From: Bacillus_AB infantis_B | Lineage (GTDB): Bacteria > Bacillota > Bacilli > Bacillales > Cytobacillaceae | Direction of reading: 5' to 3' | Assembly: GCF_008180445.1 (NCBI RefSeq) | Contig: NZ_VTER01000001.1 | Span: 310,001-374,000 of the forward strand | Length of the DNA: 64,000 bases | Part shown: positions 34,891 to 42,835 of the stretch, piece by piece | Position numbering within the stretch: position 1 is the first letter of the stretch | How the letters are laid out: every line of letters begins with the position of its first letter | Position numbers and translations under genes: made by a program | Notes under the pieces: generated by a model | Database searches by the model: none | The model's input: only the letters and a program-made list of their open reading frames with translations | Told to the model about the DNA's origin: nothing

Positions 34891-34922
34891 GGAAAAAGCC
34901 CCAGATGCATGGAGCTTTTTCC
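34891..34922 (-). terminator. Terminator of the copper operon
   Basis: GGAAAAAGCCCC / GGAGCTTTTTCC pair over 11 of 12 positions around an 8-base loop, with T6 after it on the minus strand. It lies 50 bp past the 40-residue gene. Confidence 0.75.
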
Positions 34923-34972
34923 TCTTGTTCTGTTTCTCTGTTTTAAAAACAAATAGCATTTTCCATTCCATC

Positions 34973-35095
34973 CTAATCGCTTTGATGCCCGTGCTCTGGT
35001 TCCGCAGGGGGTTCAGCGATAAATGTATCATATATATAATAGCCGCCAACCACTAAAAGCAGATATACTGCGGCTGATATAGCCCATTTTTTCAT
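34973..35095 (-). CDS. 40-residue single-pass membrane protein at the end of the copper operon
   Basis: ATG 35095 follows GGAGGGC by 5 bases and opens a 40-residue frame 12 bp after the copA stop. It consists of a basic start (MKKW), one hydrophobic helix (residues 5-22) and an acidic, proline- and histidine-containing tail (FIAEPPAEPEHGHQSD). The excellent ribosome site, tight spacing and the terminator beyond it all support a real gene. The His/Glu tail could bind Cu(I) or interact with CopA on the outside, but this is inference. I do not recognise a named family. Confidence 0.65.
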   Translation of the reverse strand: MKKWAISAAVYLLLVVGGYYIYDTFIAEPPAEPEHGHQSD

Positions 35096-35107
35096 CAGAA
35101 GCCCTCC

Positions 35108-37522
35108 TTATAATTTTACCCGCTGCAGCCTCAGCGCATTGAGGACAACCGAGACCGAACTGAAAGCCATTGCTGCGCCTGCCAGCCACGGTGCAAGCAG
35201 ACCGAGTGCTGCAAAGGGTATCCCGAGCGTATTATATCCAAAAGCCCAGAAGAGGTTCTGCCGGATATTCGAGATTGTTTTCCTGCTCATATAAATGGCA
35301 TCGGAAATGCTTCTTAAGTCACCGCGGATCAGGGTGATATCTGCTGCTTCCATCGCCACATCAGTGCCTGTTCCGATTGCCATTCCGATGTCGGCAACAG
35401 CCAGTGCCGGCGCATCATTGATTCCGTCTCCCACCATGGCCACAATTTTTCCTTGCTTCTGCAGCTTTTTCACTTCTTCTGCCTTTCCTTCCGGGAGGAC
35501 TTCAGATATAACCGCATCCACACCTGCCTCCCTGCCGATTGCCTCGGCTGTAGCCTTGTTGTCACCTGTCATCATGATCACTTCAAGCCCCATTTCCTTA
35601 AGGCGTGCAATTGCCTCGGCAGATGTATCTTTAATCGTGTCTGCAACAGCAATGATGCCGGCAAACTGCCCGTCAATGGCTGCCAGCATGGCAGTTTTGC
35701 CCTGGCTTTCAAGCTTTTCAAGCTCCACGTCAGCGGAGCTGAATTCAACAGAATTTCCGCCGAGCAGCCTTCTGGTTCCTATCAGGAGCTTCCTTCCATC
35801 CACGACAGCTTTAATGCCATATCCGGGGATTGCCTCAAATTCTTCCGCTTCTTTCATATCTATATTGCGGGCTTTGATCCCGGCCGTTATTGCCTCGGCA
35901 AGAGGATGCTCAGACTGTTTTTCTGCCGCACCTGCCATAGCCAGGAACTCCGTCTCACCCAATTCCGTCAGCACATCTGTCAAGACCGGCTTCCCGTTGG
36001 TGATTGTGCCAGTCTTATCAAGGACAACTGTTGTGATGCGGTGTGTCCGCTCAAGATGCTCCCCGCCCTTAAAAAGGATTCCGTATTCTGCAGCCCGCCC
36101 GGAGCCGGCCATGATGGACGTCGGAGTTGCCAGGCCAAGTGCACAGGGACATGCTATCACAAGGACAGCGATCATTTTTTCAAGAGCTTCTGCAAAATTG
36201 CCTGGATCTGCCCATAGGTACCAGATGAGGAATATAACGGCAGCGATCCCCACAACAACCGGTACAAATATCCCGGAAATCTTGTCAGCAAGGCGCTGGA
36301 TTGGCGCCTTCGATCCTTGTGCATCCTCAACAACCTTGATGATCTGTGCCAGGGCTGTATCTTTCCCCACTTTTGCTGCCTGGACTTTTATGAAACCATT
36401 TTTGTTGATGGTTGCCCCAATGACTGAATCGCCGGGCTCCTTATCTGCAGGTACGCTTTCTCCTGTTATCATGCTTTCATCCACGGCGGTTCTTCCCTCA
36501 AGGATCATTCCGTCAGCAGGAATTTTCTCTCCTGGCTTCACGGCAAGGATATCACCGGGCATGACGCTTTCCAGGGGAATTTCGGTTTCCTCGCCATTCC
36601 TGATGACGCGCGCCGTTTTAGCCTGCAGATTCATCAGCTTTTTAATGGCCTCAGAAGACCGTCCTTTTGCTTTGGCTTCAAACAGCTTCCCCAGAATAAT
36701 CAGCGTTATCAGGACTGCACTGGTCTCAAAATAAAGATTTACTGAGTGGCCCCCTGAACCTATCGATTTTATTGATAAATATAAGCTGTAGAAAAAGGCA
36801 GCAGAGGTGCCGAGGGCAACCAGTACATCCATATTGGCACTGCCGTTTCTAAGAGCTTTGTAGGCGCCTGTATAAAACTGGCGGCCGATGATAAACTGGA
36901 CTGGAGCAGCAAGGGCCAGCTGCACCCAGGGATTCATGAACATCTCCGGCACATACAAGAAGCTGGTAAAGCTGAAATGTCCGGCCATTGCCCATAATAA
37001 TGGCAGAGAAAGAATAAGAGCAAAAGTGAATTTTCCTTTCTGTCTCTCTATTTCTCTTTCACGGTGGTCCTGCTCTTCACCTGCCACCTCCTCGGTTCTC
37101 AGGGCAGCACCATAGCCAAGTTTTTCAACTCTTTTAATAAGGTCAGCCGGCGATACCGCAGAAGGATTATAGACCACATCTGCCCTTTCCAGCGCCAAAT
37201 TGACGTTTGCATCACTGATTCCGTCCATTTTCTTTAGCCCTTTTTCAATGCGTGCGGAGCAGGCTGCACAGGTCATGCCTGTAATGGCGAGCTCTGCCTT
37301 TTCAGTCACAACCTTGTAGCCCAGATTTTCTACCTTATGAAAAATATCTTCCTGCTTCACTTTTTCAGGGTCAAATTGAACAGCCGCTTTTTCAAGAGCC
37401 AAATTGACTGAAGCATTTTCCACACCTTCAACCTTTTTGAGTCCTTTTTCTATTCTTACGGCACAGGCTGAACAGGTCATCCCGCTTATTTCAAACTGAG
37501 TTTCTTTTGCTTGCTCGCTCAT
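35108..37522 (-). CDS. copA: Copper-exporting P1B-type ATPase CopA
   Basis: An 804-residue Cu(I) efflux ATPase. Two heavy-metal-binding domains have GMTCxxC at Cys17/20 and Cys85/88. Further landmarks are the A-domain TGES (353-356), the transmembrane metal site CPC (458-460), the phosphorylated Asp502 in DKTGT, and MVGDGINDAPAL in the P-domain. The length is as in B. subtilis CopA. It sits in the cytoplasmic membrane and takes copper from CopZ. It is the third gene after csoR and copZ, but a second CsoR-like operator stands 15 bp in front of it, so it may also have its own promoter. Confidence 0.95.
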   Translation of the reverse strand: MSEQAKETQFEISGMTCSACAVRIEKGLKKVEGVENASVNLALEKAAVQFDPEKVKQEDIFHKVENLGYKVVTEKAELAITGMTCAACSARIEKGLKKMDGISDANVNLALERADVVYNPSAVSPADLIKRVEKLGYGAALRTEEVAGEEQDHREREIERQKGKFTFALILSLPLLWAMAGHFSFTSFLYVPEMFMNPWVQLALAAPVQFIIGRQFYTGAYKALRNGSANMDVLVALGTSAAFFYSLYLSIKSIGSGGHSVNLYFETSAVLITLIILGKLFEAKAKGRSSEAIKKLMNLQAKTARVIRNGEETEIPLESVMPGDILAVKPGEKIPADGMILEGRTAVDESMITGESVPADKEPGDSVIGATINKNGFIKVQAAKVGKDTALAQIIKVVEDAQGSKAPIQRLADKISGIFVPVVVGIAAVIFLIWYLWADPGNFAEALEKMIAVLVIACPCALGLATPTSIMAGSGRAAEYGILFKGGEHLERTHRITTVVLDKTGTITNGKPVLTDVLTELGETEFLAMAGAAEKQSEHPLAEAITAGIKARNIDMKEAEEFEAIPGYGIKAVVDGRKLLIGTRRLLGGNSVEFSSADVELEKLESQGKTAMLAAIDGQFAGIIAVADTIKDTSAEAIARLKEMGLEVIMMTGDNKATAEAIGREAGVDAVISEVLPEGKAEEVKKLQKQGKIVAMVGDGINDAPALAVADIGMAIGTGTDVAMEAADITLIRGDLRSISDAIYMSRKTISNIRQNLFWAFGYNTLGIPFAALGLLAPWLAGAAMAFSSVSVVLNALRLQRVKL

Positions 37523-37536
37523 CGCTTACATCTCCT

Positions 37537-37555
37537 TATACCTATATGGGGTATA
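37537..37555. promoter_or_regulatory. CsoR operator before copA
   Basis: TATACCTATATGGGGTATA contains ATACC-N7-GGTAT with the same spacing as the site before csoR at 38204-38220, so both are likely bound by the Cu(I)-sensing repressor CsoR. Confidence 0.7.
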
Positions 37556-37607
37556 TTTTGATGAAAAAGAGAACGTGCCTCAGCACGGTCCCGCAGGCTA
37601 TTTGCTG

Positions 37608-37814
37608 TTAGACAACATCATAGCCCTGATCATCGATTGTTTCTTTAATTTCGCCTAGATTTACTTTGGATGAATCATATTCGACATTGACTTTGCCATT
37701 CTCGAGATCAACCTTTACAGCAGATACGCCATCAAGCTTCCCTACGCTTCCTTCTACAGCTTTTACGCAATGGCCGCAGCTCATGCCTTTTACTTCTAAT
37801 GTGATTGTTTCCAT
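37608..37814 (-). CDS. copZ: Copper chaperone CopZ
   Basis: A 68-residue HMA-fold protein with the Cu(I) site MSCGHC (Cys13, Cys16) and the ferredoxin-like beta-alpha-beta-beta-alpha-beta pattern typical of Atx1/CopZ. It carries Cu(I) in the cytosol to the N-terminal domains of CopA. It follows csoR after 14 bp and precedes copA by 85 bp, the standard Bacillus order. Confidence 0.94.
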   Translation of the reverse strand: METITLEVKGMSCGHCVKAVEGSVGKLDGVSAVKVDLENGKVNVEYDSSKVNLGEIKETIDDQGYDVV

Positions 37815-37828
37815 TCTGAATCTCTCCT

Positions 37829-38173
37829 TTATTTCTTCATTAGTCTTTGTACAGTTACCAGCAGCTCATCAACCACCTCAAGATCGTTCTCCTGGATCCT
37901 CTCGACAACACAGCTCTTCAGGTGTCCCTCGAGCAGGATTTTGGCAACGCTGTTCAAAGCAGACTGAGTGGCTGAGATCTGGGTAATAACATCATCACAA
38001 TACGTATCCTTTTCAATCAGGCCTTTGATTCCCCGGATCTGGCCTTCAATCCGGTTGAGCCTGGTGACAAGGTTTTTCTTTGTCACTTCTAAGTGATGGC
38101 TCTTCCGCCCGCTCACATGATCGCAGCTTTCACCCTCAGGGACTAACGGCAATTCATTTAATTCCTTTTCCAT
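37829..38173 (-). CDS. csoR: Copper-sensing repressor CsoR
   Basis: A 114-residue DUF156 repressor. The Cu(I)-binding triad Cys59-His84-Cys88 is present (DTYCDDV, EGHLKSC), as is the helical core RLNRIEGQIRGIKGLIE. An extra N-terminal segment carries SCDHVSGRKSHH. Binding of Cu(I) releases it from DNA. An ATACC-N7-GGTAT operator lies 31 bp upstream of its start, so it is probably autoregulated and controls copZA. Confidence 0.94.
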   Translation of the reverse strand: MEKELNELPLVPEGESCDHVSGRKSHHLEVTKKNLVTRLNRIEGQIRGIKGLIEKDTYCDDVITQISATQSALNSVAKILLEGHLKSCVVERIQENDLEVVDELLVTVQRLMKK

Positions 38174-38203
38174 TAAATTCCCTCCCCTTAACTGTATTTT
38201 AGT

Positions 38204-38220
38204 ATACCCTGGTATGGTAT
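38204..38220. promoter_or_regulatory. CsoR operator before csoR
   Basis: ATACC-N7-GGTAT (38204-38220), the same pattern and spacing as the site in front of copA. Confidence 0.65.
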
Positions 38221-38269
38221 GTAAAGTAATTCTTCTTATTTATAAAGGCGTATTAGTGCACCTTGTTAA

Positions 38270-38347
38270 TTTTGGACTCATTCGTGGGAAACTCTGTTTC
38301 ACACGCATTTCAGCACAGCTGAATTACTGGCTAAAATGAGTCCAAAA
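38270..38347. repeat. Structured 78-bp element, three-way-junction fold
   Basis: TTTTGGACTCATT (38270-38282) is perfectly complementary to AATGAGTCCAAAA (38335-38347). Inside are two further stems: CGTGGGAAAC-TCT-GTTTCACACG (38283-38305, 9 pairs and one mismatch) and TTCAGC-ACA-GCTGAA (38309-38323). It has no coding frame. It may be a MITE-like element or a structured RNA. Confidence 0.6.
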
Positions 38348-38382
38348 ACAACAACAATGTTTAACTAGCCTAAATAAAAATA

Positions 38383-38408
38383 AAAAAGGAGAATCTCACC
38401 TCCTTTTT
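38383..38408 (-). terminator. Terminator of the ATP-grasp gene
   Basis: AAAAAGGAG / CTCCTTTTT with an 8-base loop and T-rich end on the minus strand. It touches the stop codon at 38408. Confidence 0.8.
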
Positions 38409-39433
38409 CAGCTTAGGATAACCTCTTTTTCAAGATAGCTTGCCCTTATCCCAAAATTCGGGGGAGCAGGATTGATCTTTTCATTCAACAGCAGTTTGAT
38501 AGCAAGATAAGGAAAATTGATGCCGGACAGGCAGCTGATATGAAGCCCTCCGCTCATTCTCGGGTTGATTTCCAGCAGCTTTGGCACACCTTGCCCATAT
38601 TTGACCTGGACATTGAATACATATGGAACCGGGAATTCGCGATGGAGGTTTTCGGCTATCCCGCTGAGAAGCAGGTTTTCCTCCAGCTCCCTCACCCTTC
38701 CATGCCCTTTTTTCCTTGGAATGCTGGTGTACAGCTTGTTGCCGTCAGCCAGGCAGTCGATGCTGTACTCAGGGCCATCCAGATATTCGAGCACCATCAG
38801 GTCCGGGAAACTTTCCTGCTGCGATAAAATTCCGCAGGCATTCGCAAAGGAAATCCGGTGTCCAACCCCTTGCCCGAACAGCTCCGCTATTGAATCTTCA
38901 CGATCTTTTACCACTCTGAATCCATATGCCCCTTCACCGATTACAGGCTTGAAGCAGACTTTATGGCCTGCAGCCTTAAGCTTATGATAAGCTTCCTTGA
39001 AGCCTGCCGCTGTATTGACGACTTCGTAGTCAGGAATGCTTACCAGCTGCTTGCCGGCTGCAGTCTTTTCCTCAATTGACCGGTATATGGCCGCCTTATT
39101 GTCCATGAAGGACATCAGCATCGGGTCCGGGCAGACAAGCACCTTGACGCCTATTTCCTCAAAACGGGCAAGATTCCGTGAAATCAAAACATTTTCCTTG
39201 CGGGGAATGAAAATATCTATCTCGTTCCGGGCACAGAAATCCAGGCAGAACAAAATATATTCCTCACCGGATATATCAGGCTCAGTCCCTTTGATATCGC
39301 ATATCTGCAAATAGAGTGCATCCTTGTCCGGATGGGTCCCGTATATGGTAAAGCTTCTATTGTCAGGATTGTTCTTAATCATTGTGATATAATGGCTCAC
39401 CGTCGTGAACCAGCGGTTAAACCAGATTTTCAT
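38408..39433 (-). CDS. ATP-grasp domain protein
   Basis: A 341-residue ATP-grasp enzyme. The N-terminal pre-ATP-grasp Rossmann-like domain contains SFTIYGTHPDKDALYL. The central ATP-binding part has VCFKPVIGEGAYGFRVVK (the lysine and glycine loop), and the C-terminal metal site is FNVQVKYGQ..PKLLEINPRMSGG, where the Glu and Asn of EINPR bind Mg2+. It resembles CarB/PylC-like ligases that form amide or peptide bonds through acyl-phosphates, but the substrates are unknown. ATG 39433 is preferred (GAGGG 6 bases upstream). No obvious pathway partner is adjacent. Confidence 0.8.
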   Translation of the reverse strand: MKIWFNRWFTTVSHYITMIKNNPDNRSFTIYGTHPDKDALYLQICDIKGTEPDISGEEYILFCLDFCARNEIDIFIPRKENVLISRNLARFEEIGVKVLVCPDPMLMSFMDNKAAIYRSIEEKTAAGKQLVSIPDYEVVNTAAGFKEAYHKLKAAGHKVCFKPVIGEGAYGFRVVKDREDSIAELFGQGVGHRISFANACGILSQQESFPDLMVLEYLDGPEYSIDCLADGNKLYTSIPRKKGHGRVRELEENLLLSGIAENLHREFPVPYVFNVQVKYGQGVPKLLEINPRMSGGLHISCLSGINFPYLAIKLLLNEKINPAPPNFGIRASYLEKEVILS

Positions 39434-39569
39434 GCCAGCCCTCATTCCCCTGTCAGTAAAATATGAACTCCTGAGAACTCCTTTGCCATAACAGGCTGAA
39501 AAAAAGGAATACTCTGATAGATCTATTATCTCATATTTTCGACAGAGGTAAACAGATTCTGCTAATCTT

Positions 39570-40481
39570 CTACTGCATAAAAGTTACACTGTACAGGATG
39601 ATTGGCAGGGTGATGAGGCTCAGGCAAGTGCTGGCAAGCGTCGCACTTGAAACAAGCTCAGGATCTGTGCCATATTGAACGGCATACATAGTCGTATTAG
39701 CAGCAGAAGGCATGGCCGCCATCACAATCATGATCTGCTTCAGAAGAGTATCCGCAGGCAGGAAGAATGTAAAAGCCAGCGCGATCAAAGGAGATATAAC
39801 CATTCTCAAGGTAAGGGAGACAGAGAGCGGGCCTATTTCCAGGTTTTTTACTGATATATTGGCGAGCGTGATGCCAAGGATGATCATGACCGTCGGTATG
39901 GCTGCATCTCCTACCATCCGGACTGCTTCCATCAGCGTCCCGCTGACAGGAATGTTCATAAACTGCAATGCCGCTCCCAGCAAGGCGCCGTAAACAATCG
40001 GCACCCTTACGACCTCCTTAAGAGCCGTTTTAAAGCTGGCATTTTCAATAGATCCCTTAGCTGCATAATATACCCCAAGGGTGCACATCAGCAGCTGCTG
40101 GATGACCATCAGCACAACCGCATATTTTATTCCTTCCTGGCCAAACGCAAACAGGACAAGCGGAGTTCCATAATTGCCGTTATTCATGAATGCTGAGGAT
40201 AGAATGATAGCGCAAGTGCGCTTTCTGCTGTATCCTGCAAAATAAGCTGCAGCATACACGATCGCAATAATTGCCAGGGCCAGCCCTATAGTGTAAATGG
40301 CCATGACTGCATAATCAAGATTGAACTCTGTTTCGTAGAACGTCCTGAAGGCAAGAAAGGGAGTCATTAAGTAAATGGCCACGATGGACAGGGATTTCGT
40401 TTCCAGCCTGAAGATTTTCTGGCCGGCATAGCCAAGGCCAAAGATAAGAAAAATCGGAATTAAGATTGCTATAAAGGACAT
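39570..40481 (-). CDS. AEC family transporter (auxin efflux carrier fold)
   Basis: A 303-residue membrane protein with about ten transmembrane helices in two inverted five-helix halves. The broken-helix motifs are AFMNNGNYGTPLVLFAFG (first half) and AMPSAANTTMYAVQYG (second half), characteristic of bacterial AEC malate/auxin-type carriers. It probably transports a carboxylate across the cytoplasmic membrane. ATG 40481 is favoured, though the ribosome site is weak; ATG 40496 is possible. Confidence 0.85.
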   Translation of the reverse strand: MSFIAILIPIFLIFGLGYAGQKIFRLETKSLSIVAIYLMTPFLAFRTFYETEFNLDYAVMAIYTIGLALAIIAIVYAAAYFAGYSRKRTCAIILSSAFMNNGNYGTPLVLFAFGQEGIKYAVVLMVIQQLLMCTLGVYYAAKGSIENASFKTALKEVVRVPIVYGALLGAALQFMNIPVSGTLMEAVRMVGDAAIPTVMIILGITLANISVKNLEIGPLSVSLTLRMVISPLIALAFTFFLPADTLLKQIMIVMAAMPSAANTTMYAVQYGTDPELVSSATLASTCLSLITLPIILYSVTFMQ

Positions 40482-40615
40482 TTCATCAGCTTCCATTCAA
40501 GATATTTCGGATTTCGTAAAAACCACTTCCATTATACAAGAATCTGTACTTCTCTGCTCAGGAAAAGCATTAAAGTTAGTACTACACCAAAAATTGGAAT
40601 GACAACCGAAAAAAA

Positions 40616-40644
40616 GCATGATGCTGCAGCTGCAGCAATCATGC
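40616..40644 (-). terminator. Terminator of the HesB-like gene
   Basis: GCATGAT, CTGCAG and their complements form a near-perfect palindrome, followed on the minus strand by T7. It begins 8 bp after the stop at 40652. Confidence 0.75.
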
Positions 40645-40651
40645 CTTCTCT

Positions 40652-40948
40652 TTAATGATGATGCTTTTCTTTTAAGGGATTGTAGATGACAAATTCCTCT
40701 TTTGGAACAAAGAAGTATTGGATCCACACACCATCGAGGAAATCTTCCCGTGCATCGAGCAGAATGTCGATATCCTTGTCGGTTGATACAATTTCATCAT
40801 GCTCTGCAGGTGTATCGAGTTTGATGTCATAATGGGCGTGGTTTCCGTGATGCTCTGTCACAAAAACGCGGATATACTGGCCTTCTTCTGCTGTTTCCAG
40901 CATCTTTTTCAGCACTCTAGCCGCATTGCGGTTGATTTTCACATTCAT
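40652..40948 (-). CDS. HesB/IscA-like protein without cysteines
   Basis: A 98-residue protein with the A-type Fe-S carrier fold pattern: N-terminal helix RNAARVLKKMLE, strand YIRVFVTEHHG, the block LDTPAEHDEIVSTDKDIDILLDARE, and LDGVWIQYFF..EEFVIYNPLKE. In IscA/ErpA proteins three cysteines (one after the third strand, two in a C-terminal CGCG) bind the cluster or iron. Here there is no cysteine at all. Histidines stand near the same places (HHGNHAH and the terminal KEKHHH). A role in Fe-S transfer is therefore doubtful, but metal binding by His is possible. It lies 22 bp downstream of the OYE gene start region's partner on the same strand. Confidence 0.72.
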   Translation of the reverse strand: MNVKINRNAARVLKKMLETAEEGQYIRVFVTEHHGNHAHYDIKLDTPAEHDEIVSTDKDIDILLDAREDFLDGVWIQYFFVPKEEFVIYNPLKEKHHH

Positions 40949-40970
40949 TTATCCGAACTCCTTTTAAGTG

Positions 40971-42092
40971 TTATACGCCCGGGAACCAGCCAGGGGTATT
41001 AATGATGGCCTGCCAGAGCGGATCTGGAACAGTCAGTTCCTGCTGGGCATCTTTATCAATTTTGGTTTTGATTTCGTCTTCCCTGCCCTCTTCGACTTTT
41101 TGCACCCACTCAGGATCAATAATCAGCTCACGGCCCAGCGCAATGAGAGGGACGCCTGTTCCAAACGCTTTTTCTACTTCTTCCGGCGTATAAAGAGAAC
41201 CAACGCCGATAACAGGGACAAGGCTGCCGACTCTTTCCTGGATGATCTCGATTCTTGACCTAGTGTCCTCGACTCCGCGGCGCGGCGCTGACCAGAAGTC
41301 CTGGAGTGAAACGTGGAGATAGTCCAGATCTTTTTTTGCCAGCTCATCGATCAGGACAAGTGTATCCGCCATCGTGATACCCGGTGTTTCCGGTTCTTCA
41401 GGAGAAAATCTGTAGCCTACAGCAAACGGCTTTTGGGCATGTGCCGCAACAGTCTCCTTGACTACATCAACAACAGCGAGCGGGAAAGTAAGCCTCTTTT
41501 CCAGGCTGCCTCCCCATTGATCATCCCTGCGGTTTGAATGAGGAGAAAAGAATTGCTGAATCAGGTAGCCATTCGCTCCATGGATTTCAACCCCGTCATA
41601 ACCTGCTTCGATAGCACGTCTTGTGGCTTCGCCGAAATCTTTAATAATGCTTTCAACTTCCTCGCCGCTGAGCGCGCGCGGCTCCTTTTTTCCTTCGCCT
41701 GAGCCTGCAACTGCGCTGGCACTTACAATCTCTCCATTCGGAACGAGCTCAGGAGGGCATTCCCTTCCTCCGTGGAAAATCTGCAGGATCGCTTTTGCGC
41801 CGCCTGCCTGGATGTCTCCCGCAAGCCGCTTCAAGCTTGGGACATACTCATCTTTATGGCCGGCAAACTCCCCAGGGAAGCCTTTTCCATTCTCGGTCAC
41901 ATATGTACAAGCCGTAATCACCATGCCAGGTCCTTTTGACCGGCGGGCATAATATGCAGCCTCAGCATCAGAAACAGTATCATCTTCATTGGAAGAGAAA
42001 TTTGTCATTGGTGCCATGACCAGTCTGTTCTTAACTTCAATCCCACTTTTAAAAGTAAATGACTCAAAAAATTGCTTGTATTGTTCTTTCAT
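40971..42092 (-). CDS. NADH:flavin oxidoreductase, old yellow enzyme family
   Basis: A 373-residue FMN-binding TIM barrel. The catalytic and FMN motifs are VKNRLVMAPMTNF at the start, AGYDGVEIHGANGYLIQQFFSP with the HxxN-type pair for the substrate carbonyl, RRDDQWGGSLEKR, and GVGSLYTPEE near the end. It reduces alpha,beta-unsaturated carbonyls or nitro compounds with NAD(P)H. It is close to the YqiG-type enzymes of Bacillus. The ABM gene upstream ends 27 bp before its start and the HesB-like gene starts 22 bp after its stop, so the three probably share a transcript. Confidence 0.9.
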   Translation of the reverse strand: MKEQYKQFFESFTFKSGIEVKNRLVMAPMTNFSSNEDDTVSDAEAAYYARRSKGPGMVITACTYVTENGKGFPGEFAGHKDEYVPSLKRLAGDIQAGGAKAILQIFHGGRECPPELVPNGEIVSASAVAGSGEGKKEPRALSGEEVESIIKDFGEATRRAIEAGYDGVEIHGANGYLIQQFFSPHSNRRDDQWGGSLEKRLTFPLAVVDVVKETVAAHAQKPFAVGYRFSPEEPETPGITMADTLVLIDELAKKDLDYLHVSLQDFWSAPRRGVEDTRSRIEIIQERVGSLVPVIGVGSLYTPEEVEKAFGTGVPLIALGRELIIDPEWVQKVEEGREDEIKTKIDKDAQQELTVPDPLWQAIINTPGWFPGV

Positions 42093-42119
42093 AAACCTGA
42101 TGTCCTCCCTTGGTGTGTT

Positions 42120-42410
42120 TTAAAGTTCTTCCGCTTCAAAGCGTTCTGCCTTCAGCGGCGCTGCCAATACTTCTTTCATTTCCTGCATATAGTTCTGGAA
42201 GTGGGCAGTTTCGCCGTGCAGCCTTACCGCTTCTTTGTCCTTCCATTTCTCAAGCATCACAAATGCATTTTCATTCTCAGCACTCTCAAATAAATCATAG
42301 CTGATATTTCCTTCCTCAGCCTGTGATCCTTTGACTACCTCTTTCGTTTTCTCCAGGAAAACATCACGCTTTGCCGGATCAACCGTAATATGGGCATGGA
42401 TAATAATCAT
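42120..42410 (-). CDS. Antibiotic biosynthesis monooxygenase (ABM) domain protein
   Basis: A 96-residue dimeric alpha/beta-barrel protein: IIIHAHITVDPAKRDVFLEK, GNISYDLFESAEN, FVMLEKWKDKEAVRLH with the ABM-typical W and H, and HFQNYM. Such proteins act as quinol monooxygenases or degrade reactive quinones. ATG 42410 follows AAGGAGGAG. Co-transcription with the OYE gene suggests a joint role in handling electrophilic quinone-like compounds. Confidence 0.85.
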   Translation of the reverse strand: MIIIHAHITVDPAKRDVFLEKTKEVVKGSQAEEGNISYDLFESAENENAFVMLEKWKDKEAVRLHGETAHFQNYMQEMKEVLAAPLKAERFEAEEL

Positions 42411-42575
42411 GGACAGCTCCTCCTTTTTTTGCACACAGTATAGTATTGGTTAAAAATCATTGAAATATCTTCCGGATTCTTAAACTGTAACAAAAAAAGT
42501 TACATTAAAGATACAAGGAAGGATTAAAGATATCATATTCTACCGGGGGGTTTTTTTCAAAGGAAATGCTTGATT

Positions 42576-42796
42576 GAAATGCGGAGGGCGCTTGCTCATT
42601 TAAGGAACGCAGACTAAAAACGCCACGTCCTGTGGCAACGTCTGCATGACCCGCGTCCTGCGGGCCTCAAGCTTAAGACAAACAGAGCGGAAGGTTGTTC
42701 CTTAACCTTCTGATCTGTTTGGCTTAAGACCTCGAGGGGCTAACGCCCGGAGCTGGACAATACGAAATGCGGAGGGCGCTTGGTCAATTAAGGAAC
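42576..42796. repeat. Structured intergenic repeat with 33-bp direct-repeat ends
   Basis: GAAATGCGGAGGGCGCTTG... (42576-42608) recurs at 42764-42796 with 31 of 33 bases equal, 188 bp apart. Between them are hairpins GCCAC-GTCCT-GTGGC (42622-42636) and CCCGC-GTCCT-GCGGG (42650-42664), with the same GTCCT loop on different stems. A long hairpin (42672-42728) stacks CTTAAG, AAACAGA/TCTGTTT and GAAGGTT/AACCTTC. No coding frame. Probably a dispersed, RNA-like or MITE-like repeat with the start of a second truncated copy. Confidence 0.65.
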
Positions 42797-42804
42797 ACCG
42801 TAAA

Positions 42805-42830
42805 AAGCACACTCCGTGATGAGTGTGCTT
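42805..42830 (-). terminator. Terminator of the murQ-murP-mupG operon
   Basis: AAGCACACTC / GAGTGTGCTT, a 10-bp stem with a 6-base loop and TTTTT on the minus strand, immediately after the mupG stop codon. Confidence 0.88.
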
Positions 42831-42835
42831 CTGCT

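Noticed and set aside
35295..36734. 479-codon open frame on the plus strand
   Set aside because: It lies entirely antisense to copA, whose product is unmistakable. The composition (Ser/Ala/Pro-rich) is that of a mirror frame.
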